A stretch of DNA of 64,000 nucleotides from Fallopia convolvulus (lineage: Eukaryota; Streptophyta; Magnoliopsida; Caryophyllales; Polygonaceae). Shown in pieces: positions 44,651-57,583 of the stretch. Where the stretch lies: positions 24,427,328 through 24,491,327 of the forward strand of contig OZ024728.1 of the NCBI GenBank assembly GCA_964016875.1, given 5' to 3'. The notes under the pieces were generated by a model. The model was not told the origin of the DNA and searched no databases. It was given only the letters and a program-made list of their open reading frames with translations. Numbering within the stretch: position 1 is the first letter of the stretch; the number at the start of each line of letters is the position of its first letter. Made by a program: the position numbers and the translations under genes.

Positions 44651-45493
44651 GATACAAAGATTTTAAAGAATGACTAGTGAGTAATTTAATGGGATGAGAG
44701 AATGAATTTGGTAGCAACTAGCAAGGGTATGAATTAATTCGAAATCATGAATAAATTTAATTCATCAACTATGATACCAATTGTTTACTCATTTCCAAAC
44801 ATAATGATTTAATGCAGTTTAAATTTTCTTCCCTAAGCACAAGAATTTGATTTTTATTTTATTTTGACCAAAAAAAATAATATGCATTTTTATAAGCTCA
44901 CGGGCGATTCAATAAGTTCATTATTCTTGGACGTATATTTAGGTTTTTAAAAATTTTGTATTTGTAAGGAATTTGGGATTAAGGGCTTTTTATATACTAA
45001 AATTTATTGGAACTTCTATTGACAACCCAACCTTAACAATGTGCTATATACAAAACAAATTGCAGATATATTATATCGGTTTGGAAACTAATGAACCCTT
45101 TAAAAAAATTTAAAATAAATACAAATTAACAAAACATTACCATTTTAAGGAGTTTAACGTATGCCATAGGTTAGAAAAATCGATAATATATATGTATATA
45201 TAACTACTCCTAAACCATGAATCTCACAACTTGGATAGGTGGTACGGGAGGCAGCAGGGGCGAAACCCTGGTGTTTAGCTTGTCGAAGGAGGCATGTGGC
45301 AGCAGGGCGGCAAAAGAGACAAATACATGTCGCGAAGGAACATGAGAAGCAGGGACAAGAAAATGACGAAAACCTTGTAGTAGTTATGATAATGAGATGG
45401 AGTGGATAATGATGGATGTGTTTCCACATCTGAAAGTTGGACTAAACATGCCTACTATATAAGCACTTGAGTTACTCTTATTGTCAATTGGTT
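44651..45493. other. Region without recognisable gene
   Basis: A/T-rich up to about 45150, then of ordinary composition. Open frames at 45154-45429 lack any family signature. Confidence 0.4.
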
Positions 45494-45889
45494 TTAGGAT
45501 GAAATCTCATTGGGCTTGTGTATTGGACTTATGTATGCATGACCCCCTGTTATGGCCCACAGACTTTCATAGGAGGAATTAAACGAGGTGTCACAAGTGT
45601 CGTTGAGTGCTCCTCCTAACCCAGCTTGTACTTGGGGCCTGATGAGGAAGAAGAAAGGCCAGATCATCAGCTCTAACCGAGCAACGCGCATGGCGTTTTT
45701 GGACAGCGTCGATGATGACTCGGTGGTTGCATCGTCACCACCATCCCCATCCCACGAGAATCGAAATGCAAGAATTCCCAAAGGGACCATAACAAGGAAC
45801 ATAGAGAGTAGGATCGTTGTCGTGTAGCACTCTAGATTTGCAAACTCCACGATTTGGATGCACATATTGCAGCGCAAGCCAAACAACAC
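45494..45889 (-). other. Unassigned open frame of about 130 codons
   Basis: The frame begins at a GTG rather than ATG and encodes one hydrophobic segment (about residues 24-43, TTILLSMFLVMVPLGILAF) followed by an acidic and Ser-rich stretch. I do not recognise a family. A (CT)n(TA)n tract and a 'CCAAACCCTAATCC' stretch lie upstream of it in the minus sense. It may be chance. Confidence 0.2.
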
Positions 45890-46001
45890 ACCATGTAAGC
45901 CGCTAGAACTGGCTTGCTCGCTCCAATTCTCCTCCTTTTCAATGTCGTTTGATTAATTAACCAAACCCTAATCCTCCTAATGTGCGTGTTTGGTGTGTAT
46001 A

Positions 46002-46048
<47 letters not shown>
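46002..46048. repeat. (CT)n-(TA)n microsatellite
   Basis: About 12 CT units are followed directly by about 12 TA units. Confidence 0.9.
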
Positions 46049-46101
46049 GCCTTTTCTTACCCCAATCCTAATCTTATTTTTGGATATCTTATCTATCTAT
46101 A

Positions 46102-46660
46102 CAACATATAAAGTTGTCCCCCTCAAGTCAAATAAATGTTTCACATTTATGTTGATTTCTCTCAATATTAAAATACAATAAGTGTTTAAAAATTTATTTG
46201 AAAGACTATATTTAAAAATTGACTATTTATCTTCTTTCAAAAACATGAGATTCTTCTTTTAGAAAAAAAATATAATAAATAACATGTATGATATAAAAAC
46301 ATAGGGAGACATAATAATATCATTTTTCTTAAAAAAGACAAGATATTATTGTTGGCTATTAGTATTCACAATTTTATATGTACAACATATAAAGTTGTCG
46401 CTCTCAAGTCAAATAAATGCTTCACATTTATATTGATTTTTCTCAATATTAAAATACAATAAGTGTTTAAAAATTTATTTGAAAGACTATATTTAAAAAT
46501 TGACTATTTATCTCCTTTCAAAAACTTGAGATTCTTCTTTTAGAAAAAATATAATAAATAATATATATGATATAAAAACATAGGAAGACACAATATTATT
46601 TTTCTTAAAAAAGACAAAATATTATTGTTGGCTATTAGTATTCACAATTTTATATGTACG
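46102..46660 (+). repeat. Tandem duplication, two units of about 281 bp
   Basis: The segment starting CAACATATAAAGTTGTC at 46102 begins again at 46383 and runs to about 46658 with few differences (one 4-base gap around 46315/46590). It is A/T-rich and non-coding. Confidence 0.88.
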
Positions 46661-46951
46661 AGAACTACATTAATTTGAATTTGAAAAAAAAACTAATTAT
46701 AAAAAAACCCAACAAAATCGGTGGTGCTAGATTGAGCAAATAAAATCAAAATAGTACTTAAACTTCCAACCAAATTTAGATGGAAAAGAAATTTATTATA
46801 TCTTGAATTGCTATGTAGTGTACACGGATTAAATAATCAAATAGTTTACTTATGTATGATTTGCAACATTTTATTTTGTTTTAATTGTATGATTAGTTAT
46901 GGTATTTCATAATGTAATTCAGTAAACTCTAATTTAGTACACTTAATCATA

Positions 46952-46969
46952 CTCCCTCTGTTTAGTTCT
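46952..46969. mobile_element. Possible Stowaway terminus cut by the Athila-like element
   Basis: CTCCCTCTGTTTAGTTCT resembles a Stowaway inverted terminus and stops exactly where the Athila-like LTR begins. Its partner is not seen on the far side of the element. Confidence 0.4.
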
Positions 46970-48148
46970 TCTGGAAAGGGTTTCCCGACAACAAATAAAT
47001 TTGTAGTCAAGACCACGTTGTGTTTAGGGAGGTTAGGATCGTCCACGGGAAGCAAGTTGTGTTTGGTTACTATTCTAAAAAGCGGGAAAGTGCAGAAATA
47101 AAATAAATCAAAGAAGAAAGCAAAGACGAGGCTACGATCACGTCGGTACCGACCTTGTCAGGGTCGGTATCGATGTTGACTTTCGGCTCGAACAAAACAA
47201 ACAACACAGTCGGTACCGACCTGGCTACCTCGATACCGATGCAAAACAGAGTATACGAAGGTGTTTTCGAATGGGAAAAAGATCTAGGATAAGGGTTTAC
47301 CATGACATAATCATGCATTCAAGATAGTGTGAAGGATAAATATCATGCCTTGAAGATAAAGCTATCAACTTTCGTTGATTTAAGCAAGCAAATCAATCAA
47401 CTTTCATGAATCAATCTACTTTCTACTTATTTTTTATCCAATGCTCGAAACTATCGTTATCGAACAATATCAATATTCAAGGTTACAACTTTCTCTATCG
47501 ATCAAGCAATAAACTCGAATTACTTCGACTTTCGTCTAAGTATGAGAACAAAACAAGTAGATAACGGATAAAGACAATCAAACATTCATCACACATTCAA
47601 TCATGCACAACTATGTCGGGTTTTCAACCCCGACCCTAGAAAGGAGAACTACTCACTCATGATTGAAAAGAAACAAGCAAAAAGATTGAATGAGAACATT
47701 GTATGAAAACAAAACAAAACTTACTTGAATTAAAAGTCGAAACTTTGTCTATGAATACAAACTTCTTTCCAAGGCAAACTTCAAAGGCAAACTAGAAACT
47801 ATGAACAAAGAGAAGATCGAGCCTTTCGGTTTCACGTCTCTCTCTCCCCTCCAAACTAAGAAAAACGACCTCCTAAACTAGGTTAAAACACGGTATTTAT
47901 ACTAAGAGAATCTATCTAAAAAAGTTTCCATAAGATAGAACTTTCCAAACTTAAAAAGATTGCGAAATAAAAAGATAGAAATCTGAAAGTCGGTGCGCCT
48001 ACCGACACAGGGAACCTCGATGTCGACCTGTCAAGGTCGGTAGACGTCTTGCTGAACATTCCACAACTTGACTCTGTTGCACAACTCGGTACAGAACCTA
48101 CAGGGTTGATATCGAGCTCGATTTCTTGGTTTCTTTTGTACTTTGCCA
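46970..48148 (-). repeat. 3' LTR of the Athila-like element
   Basis: About 1.18 kb, closely matching 60398-61583. In plus sense it begins TCTGGAAAGG (right copy TGTTGAAAAGG) and ends CTTTGCCA. Several TCGGTACCGA palindromes occur in it (47143, 47210). Confidence 0.85.
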
Positions 48149-49639
48149 TAGCCTCTTTTGGATTTTTCGGGATCTTCAAAGCATCTTCTTCCTTCCTTGA
48201 CTTCATCCATTCTCCACCACCATCCTCTCGATCTCAACTTCTTCGGAATGCTCCCTTTTTACTTCGAAAACCTACAAAAACACTAAAACGGAGTAGCTTC
48301 CATACTTCTCACAAAATATATAAACTTATCCAAAAACTCACAAAACAAACACTAAACTTGCCTAAATTTAAACTAACCAATTAAGAAAAACACTTAAAAA
48401 CTATACTAAAAACACGAACATCAAAATACCCCATACTTATGCTTGATTATCCTCAAGCAATCACTACACATAAAACATATTCATCAAGTAATAACCTTTA
48501 TCTAATAGGCAACTTCATAGCATAGCAAAAATAGCAAATGAATCTTAACGTCATAACACATATATATAACTAATAGACATAAGCAATCACAATCCAACCT
48601 CACCAAGGATAATGTATTTCATTCGTCTCTCATGTGTTTAGGCTTATAAATTCATCTCTCAACTCAATCTTATATGCAAAAACTCATAGAAATTAGAACT
48701 TATATCAGCAAACTCTCCACCAAAGATTTGTCAAAACAAGCAAAAATCTTCATGAGAACTTAGGCTCAATGAAAAACTTCATAGAAGTTTCCATTCGGTC
48801 GGGTTGTAATGGGGCTTGGTAATGACAATAAGGCGTGCATTTTTTTTGGCTATGTGGTGCTAATAATATCCGGGAATATAGACTCCTAAAAACTGACACA
48901 TTTCACCAAAACTCACATAAGAACATACCAAACTCTCTAAACAATATGCACACTCTTTTTCACTCACCCATTAAATCCTAAAAAGTCTCATAAGTACAAA
49001 CATAAAGAAACTCTTGGTTTTGAACTTTGAAGCACTTGGACACTTTTATTTCCTATTCCTTCATTTTCTTTTTCCCCCTTTTTTCTTCATTTTTTCTTCA
49101 TTTTTCTTCACTAGAAAAGCCTCGGTATCGAGCCTGAAGGAGTGAAGGGTCGGTATCGAGCTGCAATATCTTCTTTCGGGATTCCTCTAAGAGCCTCGGT
49201 ACCGAGCCCACATAGGCCGGTATCAAGCTGAAGATTTCATTTTTAACTCCTTCTTTTGTGCTCTTTTTTACAAAGAGATCTTTTTACATAATGAAATAAG
49301 AGACTTCTAATCCACCCCAACCAAACCTCTCATTTTTGAAAACATGCTAAAAGGAATTACATGGTCATGCAAAGTGAAAGCAATCATAGAACCATAAACT
49401 CAAGGGTACTCACCAATTCTAAAATCTTTTTTGGAATTTTTCAATTTTTTTTAAAAAACGAAAGCAACTATTAAGAAAAAAATAAACTAACACAAGAACA
49501 TGAAAACACACACTTTTGCTACCCTATTCCATACTTAAACATTACAGTGTCCTCATTGTAAAAATAAAGTAAAGCATAAGAAAAGATAGGGAAAAGAAAA
49601 TAAACTCACAAAGTGGTTATCGAAGCAAAGGAAGCATTC
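48149..49639 (-). other. Non-coding 3' region of the Athila-like element
   Basis: About 1.5 kb between the env-like ORF and the 3' LTR. It is A/T-rich without a gene, with several TCGGTA(T/C)CGAG words (about 49128-49230). A long spacer here is usual for Athila. Confidence 0.6.
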
Positions 49640-51121
49640 TTGAATGAGAGATCATCATTGGTTCGGTGGTGGGAAGTATCGCTCCATGTTGTGCATAAAC
49701 TGATCCATCGTCCTCCAGCGAGCATCAACCCTCCGCTGACGTGCATCCTCAAGTGCCATTCGAGCTGAATAAAGATCCTGCCAGTGATTCATCTATTGGT
49801 GTAATTGAGAATGTTGCAGATTCAGGTGCTGTATCTAGGATGACAAGTCTTGCACCCATTGTGGTGGAGCATCTGAACTGGAGTGATCGGTATGGGGCGG
49901 CTGTTGGTAATGGTGGTGCTGAGCAATGGGAGTATATGGCATGATGTTGAAGTGAAAACCTTCGGTGGCAGCCTCGTAGTACTCAGTAACGAGGCCAGGA
50001 TGCTCGGTACCAAGGTTGGCAGCATGTGTTGGAGCCTCGGTACTGACTTGGTCAGGCTCGGTACCAACCTCCGCCGCAGGGGTTGGGTCATCTTCTTCCA
50101 TGGCGGCCTCCTCACGCTCATATCTCGTCTCGAATATCCGTAGTGTAGGCTCATCTTGAGGCTTCTTGGCTGGGGGGAATGGTTGAGATGTCCACACTTC
50201 ATACCAATTAGGCAAGTGTAGCAACTCCGGCTTTTCTCGAGTGATTCACACGGGCTGACCGTGAATCAAGTTAGCGACTCCCCCCTCACATCTCTGGAAG
50301 ATTCCGGAAGACAGCTAGTAGCCTGTGTTCAACTTCTGTGGACGGGGTGCAGTGTAGCGTGAGAGATCGATTTGGAGAGCTATAGCCAAGAGGCTCACCA
50401 AGTTGCCACAATAAACTCCGTGTGTGGTGGCTCCTTTTTGCTCCACATACTTCAACCATTCATATCCCAGATTCATAGGAGCGGGGTCTTCAAAAAGGAT
50501 TGTACGGAGACATCCAACCTCTGACCTTGTCGACCTAGAGAGCTATTTTTTGGGCCAAATTATTGAGCCCAAAATCCTGAGGATGATGCGCAAAATGGGG
50601 TTGATGATGTGTGCCCCGGGGAGTGCAGGAGTGTTGGGACTTTCATCCCCAGAGATGTATCCCCAAGTTTCCGTGACCTTGAAATCATCCGGTGCTTTGT
50701 AGTTTCGGGAATGGTTAGGAAAATCGAGAAGTTCGTTGAACTCTTCTATATTGAACTCATGATCCTCATTGCCTAGCCGGAACTTGATCCTCCCCGGAGA
50801 TGTTTTGGTCTTGAAGCTAGTGCGGAGAGTGGCCACAAACTCCGAGGTGAGGGCCGGATAGTGACCGACTTCTTCATATGTAAGGAGTTGAGGCACTCCT
50901 AGAATGGAGAAGGCATGCTTAACATCTTCATAGATGCCTGATGACTTTGCACTGGACCTTGAAAACCTTCTTGTGAGATGAGATTTTTGGAGGACAGAGT
51001 CGTAGATTGACCGTTGGTTCTCGGTCTGCAATATGACATCATCCATTCGTGGTGGAGACGGAGATCTTTGGGTCCTCTTCTTCTTTTTTGGCCTTGGTTT
51101 AGCTCTGCTTGAACTCGCCAT
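49640..51121 (-). pseudogene. Env-position (Athila ORF-1-like) gene, broken
   Basis: The first 192 codons (51121-50543) begin with a basic stretch (KPRPKKKKRTQ) and contain a folded-looking region with the E-F-N-x-x-E-F-N-E-L-L-D-F-P block typical of the 'Arabidopsis retrotransposon ORF-1' family. After the stop at 50543 related coding continues in broken form to about 49660, including a Glu/Thr-rich segment (50130-49990) whose codons overlap the TCGGTACCGA-type motif. Several stops make it non-functional. No membrane segment is evident. Confidence 0.6.
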
Positions 51122-51693
51122 TTAAGTACCTGAAATGTCATAAACAGCTAAGGTAAAATCAACTCATGCAAATTAAACACCAAAGAAACCCCATACTTGC
51201 AATGAAACCACACTCATAATGCAACATTTGACTATTCGATGTGGGTCGGTACCGAGGTCCCCGGATTCCATTAAGTTCTGGGTGAATGACAGGTTGGTAC
51301 CAACCCTCATAGGTCGGTATCGAGCCTGTCTCTAACTTGTCGCACAAAGGATTCCGAATCTCGAAACCCCGAATTGTAATCTATAAGCATGTTTCAAGCA
51401 AGATTCCAAATCAAAATCATAAAATCAAATACTTGCAACGCCATAATTACTCAAAGTCCTATAAAATCACGCCAAAAGTGCCAAAAATCGTAGTGTAAAT
51501 CTTGCAAATCAAGAACAAGTAACCTTATGCTTTGTATAATTGAAAAGAGTTGCATTCTTAACACAAGGGAATCGAAAATCATCTTAGACTTACACACCAC
51601 CATGAAGGCAAAAAGGCACGAATCAAATAACAACATTCATTCTTGGATCTTATATAGATTTAGGTATGAAAAACCTCCAAAAATTACCATAAA

Positions 51694-52712
51694 TGATGTG
51701 ATTCCATCTATCGAGTCATGGCCCCACGGTACCGTGCATATCGGGGCGTCGTTGCACACACTGATTTCCGTCCTTGGCGCGCCTTGGCCTTTGATGAATG
51801 GTACCACTTCTTCGAGCACTTTTAAAGGCACTATGCTCCATGATTTGAGTGAAGATCTCAGCCCTAAAGACAAGTTCAATTTGCACGACAAAGGAGGGTC
51901 TTCACTTGGACAAATATCCATGGCCGGTGTCCGAGGCGCTAAGAAGCCAAGTCAAGGTACCACGCCCTATCTTGGGTGCATCACTCGAGCACATGCTAGG
52001 GAAATGCTTGACAAGATCAAGGAGGAGATCATGGCTCATAAGTTGGACTTTGGTTAGCAAAGGTGAAGGTTGGAGTCTCGTTTTAACTAGTGGCCCGGCA
52101 AGTGACTATTTTGCGGTTAAGGACAATTAATGTGTTCTCGGGTTTTATGGGTTGTTTTTGTAATTTTCTTTAAGTGAAAGGGCTGGTTTTGTGATATTAA
52201 TTCTCTAGGTTATATGGTCGGCCTCCCTTCCTTGGTTCCTTAGATTGGACGAAACATTGTTGCTTACTTTCCCTTGCAATTTTCAATTCAAGTTCTTGTT
52301 CTTGTATTTCGTTCGTTCAATTCTCGTTGTTCAAGTTGTTGGTGAGTAATATCCGTCAATTCGGGCATCTTAGTTTGTTTGAGAGCTTGGTGAGTCATAT
52401 CCAAGTTTTCAAGCATCCATATCCCCTTGTTCTCTCCATTTCGAACCATCATCCATCTCGGTAGTTTCTGCACCACCTCAGTAAAATCGACATAAATTTC
52501 AATCCACTCATCATCTTGCTCTCATATTTTGAGCACTTCAACTATACTCATAGATATAACTTCTAGATTTGGAATCACTCAATTCCGAGTTCGGACAAGG
52601 AAGATCCAGCCAGTTGAAGACGGGTCAGTTGCGTGCTGTTTGTTGTTGGAATTCCTTGGATTCTCGTGGCGATCTCTTTGCACCATCATCCCCTCCATCG
52701 ATCCAGCCATCA
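51694..52712 (+). repeat. 5' LTR of the non-autonomous gypsy element
   Basis: 1019 bp, about 97% like 55754-56771 by eye. Open frames in it (51527-52130) are shadows repeated in the other LTR. Confidence 0.9.
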
Positions 52713-52714
52713 AG

Positions 52715-52727
52715 TGGTATCAGAGCC
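52715..52727 (+). other. Primer binding site of the non-autonomous element
   Basis: TGGTATCAGAGCC, a perfect initiator-Met tRNA complement, lies two bases after the 5' LTR. Confidence 0.9.
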
Positions 52728-53211
52728 ACGCGAAGGTATCGCCATCTAAATCTTGTTCCGACCTTGAATTTCCATTTGTTGCAAGTTTTAGGTTCGAACT
52801 CCTTAGGGTTGCGTTGTTGTTGTTGTGTTCGGTCTTGTCCGAATTGTTGTCTTGTTGTTGTGGTCGTTTCTTGGTCTTGAACTTGTTGTTGTTTTGGCCG
52901 AGTGGGTGCTCATCCATGGATGCAAAACCATGCTCAAAAACGTCCCCATAGAACACCCAAAGAGCATTCAAAGGTTGGTAGTTGAAAGGGTGCATTTGTT
53001 GCTTGAATTTAAGCCTTTCTTTAGTGTTGGTTTTAAGTGTGTCTTGCTGATTTTGCTGAGTTAAAAAACGTGGGATTGAGGTCCAAACCAGCCTTGTTTG
53101 TTGTCATTACATGCTTGTTGTTGGTTACGGTGCTAGGATACGGGAACGACACCAAGACGAGACATCTTGTGTTGTTGTTTAAGTGTCTTGAAATTTTTTG
53201 TTGAATAATCA

Positions 53212-53400
53212 GAAAAACCTTGCCGGCGGCGAAAGCTAATAAGGAGCCAGGCATAGAAAGAAAGATTAAAGACTAGAAAAACCTTGCCCGGCGGCGTAAA
53301 GCTAATAAGGGGCCGGACACGGAAAGAGTAGTCATCTTGTAGTGCCTAGCAAAGGCCTACAAAGAGTAGTCGCCTAGTAGTGCCTAGCAAAGGCCTACTC
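53212..53400 (+). repeat. Two small tandem duplications in the leader
   Basis: 'aaaaaccttgcc(c)ggcggcg-aaagctaataagg' occurs twice about 62 bp apart, followed by 'gagtagtc---tagtgcctagcaaaggcctac' twice about 44 bp apart. Confidence 0.8.
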
Positions 53401-53622
53401 GAAACGAGAAAAATTAATTAATTAATTCATAATACTTGGTGTTGAGTCTTGGTGGTTTAGTAGCTTCCTAGCATTGTTTTCCTAAGCAAGTGTGTGGTGA
53501 ATTCTCTCTTTGTTGCCTTTGTTGTTTTTTCCTACTTGCAACTTGTCGGATTTTCATCTCGGGCAAGTCTTGGTGATTAATTCGTGTGACCTCTATACCT
53601 TGATCTTTGCCTTGTTTTTACG

Positions 53623-53760
53623 ATGACAAGTGTAGGTGATGACAAGAATAAGGAACAAGTTGAGGAGACGTCCACTAGTTCGGTGGCTGCTATGTTGCAA
53701 ACCATGCAACAATCCATGGAGGCTTTGGAGGCTAGGTTGGCTGATTTGGAGAAGAGATGA
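53623..53760 (+). CDS. Short gag N-terminal peptide (45 aa)
   Basis: ATG at 53623 to TGA at 53760 encodes an acidic start and then a heptad-like segment (LQTMQQSMEALEARLADLEKR) resembling the coiled-coil N-terminus of gypsy gag. The rest of gag is missing. It is probably a remnant; whether it is translated cannot be judged. Confidence 0.45.
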   Translation: MTSVGDDKNKEQVEETSTSSVAAMLQTMQQSMEALEARLADLEKR

Positions 53761-53893
53761 TAGAGCACGGGTGCCTCAAACGGGGGCTCTACCAAGTGTT
53801 CTACAAAGCGCTAACCAAGTGGAGTCGTTGGACGAGAGGACAAAAGTACCTCAAGAGGGGGAGCTCTAGAAGACACGAGAGAATGGAGAGTGC

Positions 53894-54703
53894 TTGTTGG
53901 TCCCACGAACACTTTTCATGACGGAGAATACCACCAGGCCTAGTCAACGGGAAGTTATCTTTCACACTCGATGTAAGATCGTGGATAAGGTATGTAGTGT
54001 GATTATTGATAGCGGTTCATGTTGCAATATTATTAGTCAAGAGGTGGTGGATAGGTTTTCATTGAGTACTACTCCTCAACCTTTACCTTACCCTTTGTGT
54101 TGGTTGAACTCTAACGCCCCTTTCCAAGTCAAGGAGAGGGCTCGTGTTTCTTTTTCTATAGGGCCATACAAGGATGAGGTGGAGTGTGACATTCTCCCGA
54201 TGACCGCTTGTCATCTACTACTGGGACGCCCTTGGCAGTTTGACAAGAAAGCGATCCATGATGGAATATCCAACGAATACCACTTCCAAATGGAGGGAAA
54301 GAAGGTGATTTTGCACCCGATGTCTTCCCATGAGATAATGTTGGATTACGCAGCCAAGGAGCAAAGGAAGAAGCTTGCTCATCGAGAGGAAAATAAGGAC
54401 AAGAATCTAGCCAAAGGGAGGCCCTCTACGCCCCTATTTTTGGCCAACCCGAAAGAGGAAAGTGAAACTTCCTTCTCGGATAAATCTGCACCACCTTGGA
54501 AAAAATGGTGTAACTTACAACTCAGTGATCGAATGATGCTCAAATTTGGAGGAAATGAAGTAGACTCCTTTAGCTCAATCTGGAACTTAGAATCGCTCAA
54601 TTTGGAGTTCGGAGCTAAGAGAAAGACCTTGAACAGGTCGGAGCTGAAAACTGTCCCAAGCTACGATGTGCATGCCATTCGGGGAAGTAACACTTCTTCC
54701 TAA
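53894..54703 (+). pseudogene. Ty3/gypsy aspartic protease fragment
   Basis: The open frame of 269 codons has the protease active site I-I-D-S-G-S near residue 39, the flap-like region and the L-L-G-R-P-W-Q-F-D-(K/R) motif near residue 107, typical of chromovirus-type elements. The basic C-terminal part does not lead into a reverse transcriptase. The protease could be intact, but there is no polyprotein around it. Confidence 0.75.
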
Positions 54704-55018
54704 CTTTTATCTCAAAACTTGACATCTTGGCTGAATTATTCTCATATTTTTGATAGGTTTGTCATGTACCATACCAATAGGATTGCAAAGATAAGTGGCA
54801 TAGCTTTTGCTTGTATTTTGTCATATCATGTTGTGCTTGGAAAGGAGGTTTGTGTGTTGACTTGTTTTGTAGGTCAGCTGGGTTAATGGACGCATCCTTT
54901 TGAAGGGGAGAAGACTTCCTTCCAACAAAGATTGATGAGTGACATAGAACAACCAAAAAGAGAGACTCTTTTCCATGAATTGGAATAACTCATCACCATC
55001 AAGTGTCCAATAAAACTG

Positions 55019-55741
55019 ATGCACATATTGCAAGAAGAGGAGGAAGTTTTGGAATCATCTCCTAAAATCAAGCGTCGTCCTACCATCACTCCTAGCTCCA
55101 TGAAATCGTTGGCAACACCATGGATGGATGCATTCCCTATGATTCCTTCAAGTTTACCCTTCTTGCTCCATGAGGAGGACGAGGCTGTTTTAGTCACTCC
55201 AAGCAGTGATTACATTCCTTTTCTTGTGGAGGCCAAGAAAGATGTCTTTGTCATGGAGAATGCCACACCAAGGGAGCTAGAAGCCCTACCTCCATTGTTG
55301 AGCTCACAGGGTGATACGAGTGCACCGCTCAGGGAAGTTTCTTGCACTCCTCTATTCTATATTTATGACTATGTGTTGGTTGTGTCACATGCATTTGATC
55401 AAATAATTTCACTTTTCTTTCATGCATTTGTGACATCTAGGACTAATTACTCTTGCTTCCATTTTAGTTCTCTTGCCCAACACATGTCATCTAGTATGCA
55501 TATAGGTCATAGAATTCCATTGATGCCTACTTACACTCAATCTCTTCATTGCTTTATTTTGAGATGTACCCGTAAGAATACGAAGAGAAGTGGTGTAGCT
55601 AGTGCATACTTTTGGGCCTACCATATTGAGATTGGAAATGTTATTCTTAACTTGACTTCTATAGATTGTACTTGCTTGTGCTTCCCTCGATGTGTCCTTT
55701 GTTTTTACAGGCTTGATAGATTCGAGGACGAATCCTTTTAA
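55019..55741 (+). pseudogene. C-terminal pol fragment ahead of the 3' LTR
   Basis: The frame has an acidic, Leu/Pro-rich start that I do not recognise. In an overlapping frame it ends with D-S-R-T-N-P-F-K-G, which marks the end of pol in many plant gypsy elements directly before the purine tract AAAGGGGAGGA (55740-55750). It is a deletion remnant. Confidence 0.55.
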
Positions 55742-55753
55742 AGGGGAGGATGA

Positions 55754-56771
55754 TGATGTGATTCCATCTATCGAGTCATGGCCCCACGGTACCGTGCATA
55801 TCAGGGCGCCATTGCACACGCTGATTTCCGACCTTGGTGCGCCTTGGCCTTTAATGAATGGTACCACTTCTTCGGGCACTTTTAAAGGCACTATGCTCCA
55901 TGATTTGAGTGAAGATCTCAGCCCTAAAGACAAGTTCAATTTGCACGACAAAGGAGGGTCTTCACTTGGACAAATATCCAAGGCCGATGTCCGAGGCGCT
56001 AAGAAGCCAAGTCAAGGTACCACGCCCTATATTGGGTGCATCACTTGAGCACATGCTAGGGCAATGCTTGAAAAGATCAAGGAGGAGATCATGGCTCATA
56101 AGTTGGACTTTGGTTAGCAAAGGTGAAGGTTGGAATCTCGTTTTTACTAGTGGCCCGACAAGTGACTATTTTGCGATTAAGGACAATTAATGTGTTCTCG
56201 GGTTTTATGGGTTGTTTTTGTAATTTTCTTTAAGTGAAGGGGCTGATTTTGTGATATTAATTCTCTAGGTTATATGGTCGGCCTCCCTTCCTTGGTTCCT
56301 TAGATTGGATGAAACATTGTTGCTTACTTTCCCTTGCAATTTTCAATTCAAGTTCTTGTTCTTGTATTTCGTTCGTTCAATTCTCGTTGTTCAAGTTGTT
56401 GGTGAGTAATATCCGACAATTAGGGCATCTTAGTTTGTTTGAGAGCTTGGTGAGTCATATCCAAGTTGCAAGCATCCATATCCCCTTGTTCTCTCCATTT
56501 CGAACCATCATCCATCTCGGTAGTTTCTGCACCACCTCAGTAAAATCGACATAACTTTCAATCCACTCATCATCTTGCTCTCATATTTTGAGAACTTCAA
56601 CTAGACTCATAGATATAACTTCTCTATTTGGAATCACTCAATTCCGAGTTCGGACAAGGAAGATCCAGCCAGTTGAAGACGGGTCAGTTGCGTGGTGTTT
56701 GTTGTTGGAATTCCTTGGATTCTCGTGGCGATCTCTTTGCACCATCATCCCCTCCATCGATCCGGCCATCA
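55754..56771 (+). repeat. 3' LTR of the non-autonomous gypsy element
   Basis: 1018 bp, starting TGATGTGATTCC after the purine tract and ending CCATCA before the ATAAA duplication. Confidence 0.9.
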
Positions 56772-57583
56772 ATAAACCTTCAAGAATTTCAAGTAAAGAG
56801 TAGGGTTTGAGAGATCATACCGTAGCCTTGAGGATTTAGAACCGAAAATTCAAAGGGATTGAGAGTAACGAGGGTTGGAACTCGGTAACGAACAAACCGA
56901 AGGTTGTGCTCGGTATCGAAAGAGGGTTGCGTGATTTGGGTAGAATGGATCGAGTGGATTGAGAGGGGATGTGTGGCTAGATCTCGATGGATTTGGTGGT
57001 ATTTGATGTGAGTGTTTTGCTTGAGAGCATTTTGGAAGTTTTTTGGTAGAGGCGGCGTGGAAAAGAAGGGCGGGGAGAAGTTTTTAGGTTAAAAAAAAGC
57101 ACTTACCTGCCACGCGTTGTTTCTGGGTTTTCGCAGGTCAGTACCGATCCTCACAGCTCGGTACCGAGCCTGGCGTGGCTCTTTTCCAATGTCGTTATCG
57201 ACCTAACTTCTGTAACACTTTATCCAAAAATATTCTATTCTGCAAATTTCTATTCTACTAAAAAAATTCAAAAGAAAGCTAAGAAAAAGAACAATAAAAA
57301 GGGAAAAAAACTAAACTGGGTTGCCTCCCGTAAGCGCTATTTTTAACGTTGTTAGCCCGGCAAACTTACTGCAGCTAGTCTCAAGGTGGTTCTCTTTCGG
57401 CTCTATCGGGGTCGTGGAAGACCCCATACTTCGCCGAAAACACATTGTGGTTCCTTCTTACTAAATTCGGTCCTACGTCCTCTAACAATATGCTCGGTAT
57501 TCCTACACAAGGGTTAGTAAAGTCCGAAACCAAGGAGGTTTCGACTCATCTATAGTATGAATAGTAGGATATGGTGTAGGAAT

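Larger units (their letters stand above)
51694..56771 (+). mobile_element. Non-autonomous Ty3/gypsy element (5078 bp), TSD ATAAA
   Basis: Direct LTRs (51694-52712 and 55754-56771) start TGATGTGATTCC and end CCATCA, and ATAAA flanks the whole element (51689-51693 and 56772-56776). Inside are an initiator-Met primer site, a short gag start, a Ty3-type protease, a C-terminal fragment ending in the 'DSRTNPF' signature and a purine tract. Gag core, RT, RNase H and integrase are absent. Hand count gives about 30 substitutions between the LTRs. It is inserted in the Athila-like element in opposite orientation. Confidence 0.9.

Noticed and set aside
51527..52130. Gene-like frames that recur at 55692-56190
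   Set aside because: The recurrence is explained by the two LTRs of one retrotransposon.
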